Assembly (NCBI GenBank): GCA_947475855.1
Contig: CANJPN010000435.1
Location: 1 to 5,614 of the forward strand
Direction of reading: 5' to 3'
DNA length: 5,614 nucleotides
DNA from: Bradyrhizobiaceae bacterium
GTDB taxonomy: Bacteria > Pseudomonadota > Alphaproteobacteria > Rhizobiales > Hyphomicrobiaceae
The translations under genes and the position numbers were made by a program. The notes beneath the pieces were generated by a model that saw nothing but the letters and a program-made list of their open reading frames with translations, made no database searches and was not told where the DNA came from. This document shows, piece after piece, positions 1-4,452 of this stretch (the first letter of the stretch is position 1; the number at the start of each line of letters is the position of its first letter).

Positions 1-132
1 CACCGCCTGCTCGAGGATTATGATGCCATCATCGACGCCGCCTGCCATGCCTGGCAACGCTTGATCAACGAGCACGGTCGATTGATGTCCCTGTGCTCTT
101 ATCCCTGGATCATCGAGTGCGTCAGTTCATAG
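1..132 (+). CDS. IS630-family transposase, C-terminal fragment
   Basis: This frame is open from the left edge of the window and ends at TAG 130-132, giving 43 residues. The peptide begins HRLLEDYDAIIDAACHAW and continues with a QRLINEHGRLMSLCSYPW segment. That matches the typical C-terminus of IS630-type DDE transposases, where a YDAIIDAAC.AW helix is followed by a short SLCSYPWI-like end. The DDE catalytic residues would lie upstream, outside the window, so intactness cannot be judged. The end of the family is reached normally, so this terminus is not truncated. The next gene starts only 29 bases after the stop, so the right end of the insertion sequence must be very close to that gene. The family call rests on pattern memory from a short peptide. 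Confidence 0.75.
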   Translation, partial: HRLLEDYDAIIDAACHAWQRLINEHGRLMSLCSYPWIIECVSS

Positions 133-161
133 GCGGGACGGTATTACTGCGGCGTGGCACG
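133..161 (+). mobile_element. Probable right end of the IS630-type element (junction not exactly placed)
   Basis: IS630 elements usually end within a few tens of bases of the transposase stop and insert at TA dinucleotides. Two TA dinucleotides, at 142-143 and 145-146 in GGTATTAC, are possible junctions. The terminal inverted repeat cannot be confirmed because the left end of the element is outside the window. Confidence 0.3.
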
Positions 162-746
162 ATGACGGCGATGACTGAAAACTCCGGCAGTCGGAAATCC
201 TGGCGCCACAGAAGCTGGCTTGTGGCCTCCCTCGTTTTTGTCGGTGTCGGCTTACTGCTCGCCGCGCGGCCGTTCATCGCGCAGATGGCACCCAACCCCG
301 CGACACCCGCGCCAGAGACGATCGACGTCGAAATAGGCGATATCGGCCCGGGCGATCACGTTACCATCTCGTGGCGCGGCCTGCCGGTCATCATCATGCG
401 ACGGACCAACGCTGAGATGGCGGCATCACGGACGGTGCCGCTCGACATTCTGGTGGATCGGTTCTCCCGCAACGAAGCACTATCCGCCGAGGCGCCGGCA
501 ACAGACACCAACCGTATCTTGGCCGCAGCACCGCAATGGCTCGTGCTGATCGGCGTCAACCCGCATTCGGGTTGCCGACTGAAAGTCTTGGACTTGAACG
601 CCCGCTTCAACGACGAGACGTTCCTGTGCCCTTGCGACGGCTCGCGCTTCGACGCCCTCGGCCGCATCCGCTCGGGGCCGGCGCGGACGAACCTTCGCGT
701 ACCCGTCTATAAGCTTGTCAATCCCCAGAGGATGCGGATCGGTTAG
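162..746 (+). CDS. Rieske-like ubiquinol-cytochrome c reductase iron-sulfur subunit with altered cluster-binding boxes
   Basis: This 194-residue protein has the full layout of a bacterial cytochrome bc1 Rieske subunit (about 190 residues). It has a short basic N-terminus, one membrane helix at about 19-35, the hinge RPFIAQMAPNPATPA, and a soluble domain with a VTISWRGLPVIIMRRT strand, an APATDTNR segment and a C-terminal GRIRSGPA...LRVPVYKL region. Normal members bind [2Fe-2S] through CTHLGC and CPCHGS. Here box 1 reads NPHSGC (133-138) and box 2 CPCDGS (156-161). Ligands His135 and Cys156 and the disulphide pair Cys138/Cys158 remain. One ligand Cys is Asn133 and one ligand His is Asp159. The Tyr after box 2 is Phe163, and the twin-arginine signal is absent. 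A normal cluster is therefore unlikely. The start at 162 (or 171, also ATG) is chosen by family length; an ATG at 93 would overlap the transposase. No clear Shine-Dalgarno sequence is visible, and no cytochrome b or c1 gene is nearby. Confidence 0.85.
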   Translation: MTAMTENSGSRKSWRHRSWLVASLVFVGVGLLLAARPFIAQMAPNPATPAPETIDVEIGDIGPGDHVTISWRGLPVIIMRRTNAEMAASRTVPLDILVDRFSRNEALSAEAPATDTNRILAAAPQWLVLIGVNPHSGCRLKVLDLNARFNDETFLCPCDGSRFDALGRIRSGPARTNLRVPVYKLVNPQRMRIG

Positions 747-755
747 GTTCACGCG

Positions 756-859
756 GTAGGTTGGGTCAAGCAAAGCGCGACCCAACATTTCCCGGCATAC
801 CGTGGACGTTGGGTCGCCCCCGGCTCGCGCTTCGCACGTCCGGAATTGACCCAACCTAC
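756..859. repeat. Palindromic intergenic repeat element with 14-bp inverted ends, filling a convergent gap
   Basis: The ends GTAGGTTGGGTCAA (756-769) and TTGACCCAACCTAC (846-859) are exact inverted copies. The 8-mer GTTGGGTC/GACCCAAC occurs four times in alternating orientation, at 760-767, 779-786, 808-815 and 848-855. The element can therefore fold as two adjacent 8-bp hairpins or as one long palindrome. Such GTAGGTTGGGT elements are, to my knowledge, common between genes in Bradyrhizobium relatives. It begins 9 bases after the Rieske-like stop and ends 8 bases before the decarboxylase stop. It could act as a terminator for both converging transcripts, although neither strand has a T-run. 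No target-site duplication is obvious. Confidence 0.7.
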
Positions 860-867
860 GCAGCCGC

Positions 868-2481
868 TCACAGCTTCATCTGGTGACCGTCTTCTGGAGC
901 GCCCTTCTGGCCTTCTTCGCGATAGGTCGTGCCTTTCGAGGCGCCGTCCTCGAACACGGTCAGGCTCGGCGTCGTGCCGGGCAGGCCGAGGTCCGCCCAA
1001 CGGTCCGTCAGCTTGTCGTAGACTTCCTTGCGCAGCGTCGTGCGCACGGAGAACGTATTGAGATAGCGGTGGTCCTTGCACGCGTTGATCAGCACGCGTG
1101 ATCCGTAGGGCCTCGCCTCCGGCGGGTTCTTGGATGGATCGAGCGGCGTCGACCAGGAGTTGCGCTGGATGTCGATGTCGTCCACCGGCGAGCATCGCGT
1201 CGACATCGCCCAGATCACCTGATCGGTGTCGGTGGGGTCGACGTCGTGATCCACCACCACGATGAACTTGGTGTAGTAGGCCGAACCCGGCATGCTAGAC
1301 GCCAGCGCCAGCACCTGCGTGACGTGGCCCGCGTACTTCTGCTCGAGCGACACCACCACCATGCCGAAGCCACCGGCCGCAGCCGGGTGCGAATAGACGC
1401 CGTGGATGCCGGGCACGCCGAGCTTGTCGAAGTCGTCCCAGATCTTGGCTGATCGGATGATCGAGAAGAACCCGGATTGCTCGCAGCTCGGATAATCGGC
1501 CATCAGCGCGTTGGTCAGCACGGGATCGTTGCGGAAGTGGACCGCCTTGATCTCGACCAGCGGGCAGCGATCCTCAGGCTTTCCGTAATAGCCGGTGAAC
1601 TCGCCGAACGGGCCTTCGCCCTTCATCGAGTTCGGGTTCAGCACGCCCTCGACAACGATCTCGGCGTTGGCGGGGATCAGCAGGTCCGTGACCTTGCCCT
1701 TCACGACCGGGATCGGCTCACCCTTGATGCCGCCGGCGTACTCGTACTCCGACACAGTCTTGGGGAACGACTGCGAACCCACCAGCATGAACAAGGGATC
1801 GACGCCCCAGCACGCCGCGACCTCGATCGGCTTGCCCGCATCCCACGCCTTCTGGATGTGCAGCCGCGCATCCTTGCCCGGCGAAAGGTAGAGACCGCAG
1901 GTGTTCTTGCCCTGGATCATCATCCGGTAGGTGCCGACGTTGAGATAGCCGGTCTCCGGGTCCTTGGTGATGACGCAATCGGCCGTGCCGGCGTAGCGGC
2001 CACCGTCCCGCGGCCAGTGCTTGGGGATCGGCAGCTTCGTCAGGTCGATCTGGTCCCCCGTCCAGGTGTTCTCGAAGAACTGTGCGTCCTTCGCGGTAAC
2101 CTCGCGCGGCGGCGTCCGGCGCTTCAGCTTGTCCTTGGTGCGACGGATGAGCTCCACCGTCGGGGTATCCGGATGCTCCTCGAGCGTGACGGCGATGCGG
2201 CGGACGGATGGCCCGAGCACATTCCACAGATGGCGCATCCCGATCTTGTCGTTCTCGAAGCCGACCGTCTTGGAGAACAGCACGGCCTTCGACGGCTTCT
2301 GCTTGGCGAGCAGATAGCCGATGCCGCTCATCTCCTCGTCGCGCTCGACGGGCTTGTCCACGCGCACCAGCTCGCCGATCTCCTCGACCCGGTCGAGCCA
2401 CTCCCGCAGGTCCTGGATCGGGCGGTTTCTCTGGCTAGGCAGGATGGGGGCGGGTGAGATCGTGGACTTGCTGTCGGACAT
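868..2481 (-). CDS. UbiD-family (prenylated-FMN-dependent) decarboxylase
   Basis: This 537-residue protein belongs to the UbiD/Fdc family, which reversibly decarboxylates aromatic or alpha,beta-unsaturated acids using prenylated FMN made by UbiX. The N-terminal domain starts at PIQDLREWLDRVEEIGELVR (21-40). The cofactor core includes GYLNVGTYRMM, where Asn181 and Arg186 have the same five-residue spacing as Asn168/Arg173 of fungal Fdc1. Further conserved parts are SEYEYAGGIKGEPI with Glu245, AEIVVEG (273-279), and the active-site stretch EGPFGEFTGYYG. Glu289 and Glu294 there match the catalytic Glu277/Glu282 pair of Fdc1. Length is slightly above the usual 480-520 because of an N-terminal leader and a charged tail. 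The ATG at 2481 has GGAGG at 2496-2492, ten bases upstream. No ubiX homologue is in the window, so cofactor must come from elsewhere. The divergent LLM oxidoreductase suggests a shared catabolic role. The substrate is unknown, and ubiquinone synthesis is less likely given the context. Confidence 0.93.
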   Translation of the reverse strand: MSDSKSTISPAPILPSQRNRPIQDLREWLDRVEEIGELVRVDKPVERDEEMSGIGYLLAKQKPSKAVLFSKTVGFENDKIGMRHLWNVLGPSVRRIAVTLEEHPDTPTVELIRRTKDKLKRRTPPREVTAKDAQFFENTWTGDQIDLTKLPIPKHWPRDGGRYAGTADCVITKDPETGYLNVGTYRMMIQGKNTCGLYLSPGKDARLHIQKAWDAGKPIEVAACWGVDPLFMLVGSQSFPKTVSEYEYAGGIKGEPIPVVKGKVTDLLIPANAEIVVEGVLNPNSMKGEGPFGEFTGYYGKPEDRCPLVEIKAVHFRNDPVLTNALMADYPSCEQSGFFSIIRSAKIWDDFDKLGVPGIHGVYSHPAAAGGFGMVVVSLEQKYAGHVTQVLALASSMPGSAYYTKFIVVVDHDVDPTDTDQVIWAMSTRCSPVDDIDIQRNSWSTPLDPSKNPPEARPYGSRVLINACKDHRYLNTFSVRTTLRKEVYDKLTDRWADLGLPGTTPSLTVFEDGASKGTTYREEGQKGAPEDGHQMKL

Positions 2482-2491
2482 GGGCTGCCTG

Positions 2492-2496
2492 CCTCC
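2492..2496 (-). promoter_or_regulatory. Shine-Dalgarno sequence of the UbiD-family gene
   Basis: On the minus strand GGAGG (plus-strand CCTCC) lies ten bases before the ATG at 2481. This supports that start over the in-frame extension of 143 codons that would run through the divergent control region. Confidence 0.6.
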
Positions 2497-2597
2497 AAGG
2501 AAGTTCAATTGGTTCGATGAGCTTTGTGGCACGAGGGCCAGCCGTGAACAACTCGGTCCGAGCAAGTTGGAGCACATGCCCCCGTCCAACGACTTTT

Positions 2598-2620
2598 CGT
2601 CACCCCGGCGAAGGCCGGGG
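2598..2620 (+). repeat. REP-like unit, CACCCCGGCG...GCCGGGG type, copy 1
   Basis: This GC-rich imperfect palindrome reads CACCCCGGCGAAGGCCGGGG after a CGT. It matches copy 2 (2719-2741, opposite orientation) at 22 of 23 positions. The CCCCGGC/GCCGGGG arms can form a tight hairpin. Units of this type are dispersed in many alphaproteobacterial genomes; that is recalled knowledge, not a search result. Confidence 0.65.
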
Positions 2621-2718
2621 CTCAAATCACTCAGCGGCTGGGAATTGTGAATTTCTGAGATATGCGGCTTCGATCTCCACCTTACCGAGATCGATCTCCC
2701 GGACAGCGGTGCACTGGG

Positions 2719-2741
2719 CCCCGGCCTGCGCCGGGGTGACG
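2719..2741 (-). repeat. REP-like unit, CACCCCGGCG...GCCGGGG type, copy 2 (inverted)
   Basis: This is the reverse complement of copy 1 with a single difference, GCGCAGG instead of GCGAAGG. The two units face each other across 98 bases, forming a 144-base inverted pair like a bacterial interspersed mosaic element. It lies about 100 bases upstream of the LLM start, where it may affect transcription or mRNA folding. Confidence 0.65.
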
Positions 2742-2828
2742 TGCTTGAATTGCAAGGTTGCGTGACTTTCTCTCGGGGCTTGAACCGTGTAGGTCCGTCC
2801 TTCATTCCGGACCAGCCGCACAACCGCC

Positions 2829-2833
2829 GAGAG
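2829..2833 (+). promoter_or_regulatory. Weak Shine-Dalgarno-like GAGAG of the LLM gene
   Basis: GAGAG lies six bases before the ATG at 2840. It is weak, but it favours that start over the in-frame ATG at 2741, which falls inside a repeat unit. Confidence 0.4.
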
Positions 2834-2839
2834 CCGCCC

Positions 2840-4033
2840 ATGAAAGTCTTCCTGATGGACCTGCTGCCGTACGGGCAGCACTTCGACGAGTTCAAGGCCG
2901 GGCGCTTCATTCCCTATCCGCTGGGCGGAAAGCATTTTGATCCGAAGGTCGCAGCCCGCACCTACGACGAGCACTTCGCAATCTGGGCCGAGATGGACGC
3001 CCTCGGCTTCGACGGGCTCGGTCTCAACGAGCACCACACGACGCCGCACGGCCTCATGGTGTCGCCGAACATGATCGCAGCTGCCGCTGCCCGGACGACG
3101 AAGAACCTCGAGTTCCTGATCCTGGGCAACCTCATCCCGCTGCACAATCCACTGCGCATCGCCGAAGAGCTCGCCATGGCCGACTGCCTCAGCCACGGCC
3201 GCATCCTCCCCGGTTTCGCGCGCGGAGTGCCACGCGAATACCGCGTCTACGACGTACCGATGGCGGAGAGCCGCGCCCGCTTCGACGAGGCCCTGGAGAT
3301 CATCAAGAAGGCGTGGACCCAGGACGTATTCAGCCATGACGGACGGTTCTGGAAATACAAGGACATCTCGATCTGGCCGCGCCCCGTGCAGCAGCCGCAT
3401 CCGCCGATGTTCATCCCGTTCACCGGCAGCAAGGAGACCATCGAGCTTGCCGGCAAGCTGAACCTCAACGCCGTAATGTCGGCGGGGCACGCAGGCGTGA
3501 CGCAGGACATCGTCACCTACTTCGGCAAGCAGCTCGCGGCCAACGGACACACGCTCCGGCCCGATCAGATGGTGCTGTTCACCGACGCCTACGTCGCCGA
3601 CAGCGTCGATGCCGCGCTCAAAGAGTACGGCCCGTATTACCTCTATTTCGTGCAGACGCTGTGGCACCACGGCTCCGACCAGTCGAACGAGACGCTCGGC
3701 AAGGCCGGATACGTCAACACCTCCTCGTTCGACTATATCCGGCCCGAGAACCAGGCGTTCGCGCAGCTCGACCGCTCCAAGATCCGGCAGATGAACCTGC
3801 CCGACGTCGAGAAGCGCGTGAAGGACGGCGGCCTCGCGTTCGGCTCACCCAGGGAAGTCGCCGACCGCCTGATCGAGATGGCCGAACGGATGGGCGCCAA
3901 CCGCATGCTGCTCAATCTCAATCTCGGAGCTCTCCCGCACGAGATGTTCCTGGAGCAGGTCCGCCGCTTCGGCCGCGAAGTGCTGCCCAGATTGCAAGCG
4001 CATCAGGTGAAGAAGGTGCCGGTCGTCGGGTGA
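2840..4033 (+). CDS. LLM-class (bacterial luciferase-like) flavin-dependent oxidoreductase
   Basis: This 397-residue protein has the TIM-barrel signature of the luciferase-like monooxygenase family (PF00296 type). These enzymes use reduced flavin, usually FMNH2 from a partner reductase, and O2 to hydroxylate, cleave or oxygenate a substrate. Visible family elements are the N-terminal strand MKVFLMDLLPYG, GFDGLGLNEHHTTPHGL with Glu64-His65-His66, and ARTTKNLEFLILGNLIPLHN followed by PLRIAEELAMADCLSHGR (84-121). These parallel the EHH, RTK..G and NPVRLAEEVA..D.LSHGR segments of LuxA. GFARGVPREY (125-134) and a C-terminal FGSPREVADRLIEMAERMG segment (334-352) follow. The start at 2840 matches the first barrel strand. 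A family extension at about 265-315 (YYLYFVQTLWHHGSD...) may shape the substrate pocket. No flavin reductase gene is present in the window. Its divergent pairing with the decarboxylase suggests the two act on the same compound; the substrate is unknown. Confidence 0.92.
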   Translation: MKVFLMDLLPYGQHFDEFKAGRFIPYPLGGKHFDPKVAARTYDEHFAIWAEMDALGFDGLGLNEHHTTPHGLMVSPNMIAAAAARTTKNLEFLILGNLIPLHNPLRIAEELAMADCLSHGRILPGFARGVPREYRVYDVPMAESRARFDEALEIIKKAWTQDVFSHDGRFWKYKDISIWPRPVQQPHPPMFIPFTGSKETIELAGKLNLNAVMSAGHAGVTQDIVTYFGKQLAANGHTLRPDQMVLFTDAYVADSVDAALKEYGPYYLYFVQTLWHHGSDQSNETLGKAGYVNTSSFDYIRPENQAFAQLDRSKIRQMNLPDVEKRVKDGGLAFGSPREVADRLIEMAERMGANRMLLNLNLGALPHEMFLEQVRRFGREVLPRLQAHQVKKVPVVG

Positions 4034-4071
4034 GCGTGTGAGGGGCGTGCCCCCGCCGTAGGTTGAACAAG

Positions 4072-4090
4072 GGGCCGCCCGTCGCGGCCC
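4072..4090 (+). terminator. GC-rich hairpin downstream of the LLM gene
   Basis: GGGCCGC (4072-4078) pairs perfectly with GCGGCCC (4084-4090) around a five-base loop, 38 bases after the stop. A smaller GGGG-CGTG-CCCC hairpin precedes it at 4042-4053. There is no T-run, so this is not a classical intrinsic terminator; it may end or protect the transcript. Confidence 0.35.
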
Positions 4091-4189
4091 GCCACCCAAC
4101 GAACCGTACTCATCCGTGGGCGCACTTCTCCCATCTCCGTGGAACCACATCGAAACGGAGAGGGCCCCCGGCGCGGATGCAAGGTGTTT

Positions 4190-4283
4190 GTGGTTGCGAT
4201 ACCGCTCCCACCTGCAGCAGCGGCAGGTTTACCGAAGCGGACTTCAGCCATATCGCGACCGAGCGCGGTCCTGTCGCAACCGC
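4190..4283. other. Nested inverted repeats, candidate folded element
   Basis: An outer stem GGTTGCGA (4192-4199) / TCGCAACC (4274-4281) continues inward, after a bulge, with ACCGC (4201-4205) / GCGGT (4265-4269). It encloses hairpins ACCTGC/GCAGGT (4210-4215, 4223-4228) and GAAG/CTTC (4234-4237, 4242-4245). A competing pairing AGCGGAC/GTCCGCT (4236-4242, 4287-4293) also exists. It may be a structured RNA or a remnant of a dispersed intergenic repeat; GC-rich DNA also folds by chance. Confidence 0.3.
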
Positions 4284-4414
4284 CGTGTCCGCTATAGGTT
4301 GATGACATGTCGCAGGCGAGGTCTGGTCGAAGCCGGGACGTGACCCGGAAGTCGAAGTTGCTGTACTGCCACGGTTATAGTTTTGTAGCCGCTGATTCTG
4401 CTGCGTGGCCGTGA

Positions 4415-4420
4415 TATAGT
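4415..4420 (+). promoter_or_regulatory. Possible -10 box upstream of the TIR gene
   Basis: TATAGT matches five of six bases of TATAAT and lies 32 bases before the GTG start. The best-spaced -35 candidate, CTGATT at 4392-4397, is weak. A second TATAGT lies at 4376-4381. An inverted repeat AGCCGCTGA/TCAGCGGCT (4387-4395, 4431-4439) brackets the 4415 box and could be an operator. Confidence 0.3.
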
Positions 4421-4452
4421 GACGCCATTGTCAGCGGCTTGTCGGTGATCCC

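Larger units (their letters stand above)
2482..2839. promoter_or_regulatory. Divergent control region between the decarboxylase and the LLM oxidoreductase
   Basis: These 358 bases separate two divergent starts and should hold both promoters. I found no convincing -35/-10 pair on either strand. Dyads that could bind a regulator are CTCGG-T-CCGAG (2552-2562), GTTGGA...TCCAAC (2566-2571 and 2585-2590), TCGATCTC...GAGATCGA (2670-2677 and 2687-2694), the perfect 12-base palindrome GAGATCGATCTC (2687-2698), and GGTCCG...CGGACC (2792-2797 and 2808-2813). Two repeat units, listed separately, sit in the middle. Confidence 0.5.
4034..4452. other. Gene-free stretch between the LLM gene and the TIR gene
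   Basis: I see no convincing coding region in these 419 bases. The short open frames have arbitrary, Arg/Pro/Gly-rich composition and no family resemblance. The stretch holds a GC hairpin just after the LLM stop, a cluster of nested inverted repeats at about 4190-4293, a CCGGG/CCCGG hairpin (4333-4348), two TATAGT boxes (4376-4381, 4415-4420) and a 9-base inverted repeat (4387-4395 with 4431-4439). Confidence 0.6.

Noticed and set aside
93..161. Upstream ATG that would extend the Rieske-like protein by 23 residues
   Set aside because: It overlaps the end of the transposase frame, and the added peptide does not resemble a Rieske N-terminus. Starting at 162 or 171 gives the normal family length.
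1477..2457. Long plus-strand open frame of 326 codons opposite the decarboxylase
   Set aside because: It is a high-GC antisense shadow. Its Leu/Arg/Asp/His-rich composition matches no family, whereas the minus-strand UbiD product is clear.
2598..2741. CRISPR array
   Set aside because: There are only two units, in inverted orientation, each palindromic and of REP type. No regular direct repeat and spacer pattern exists.
2741..2839. Upstream ATG for the LLM gene
   Set aside because: The ATG follows directly on the edge of a repeat unit, and the added 33 residues are not part of the barrel, which starts at MKVFLMD.
2482..2910. In-frame N-terminal extension of the decarboxylase by 143 codons
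   Set aside because: It crosses both repeat units and overlaps the LLM start. The ATG at 2481 has a good Shine-Dalgarno sequence and precedes the conserved UbiD N-terminal domain.
2627..3670. Minus-strand open frame of 347 codons opposite the LLM gene
   Set aside because: It is an antisense shadow of the LLM gene that also runs through the repeat unit and the divergent region. It has no recognisable domain.
4063..4302. Small plus-strand open frame of 79 codons in the gene-free stretch
   Set aside because: It has no ribosome binding site and an arbitrary composition, and it overlaps GC hairpins and nested inverted repeats. No support as a gene.
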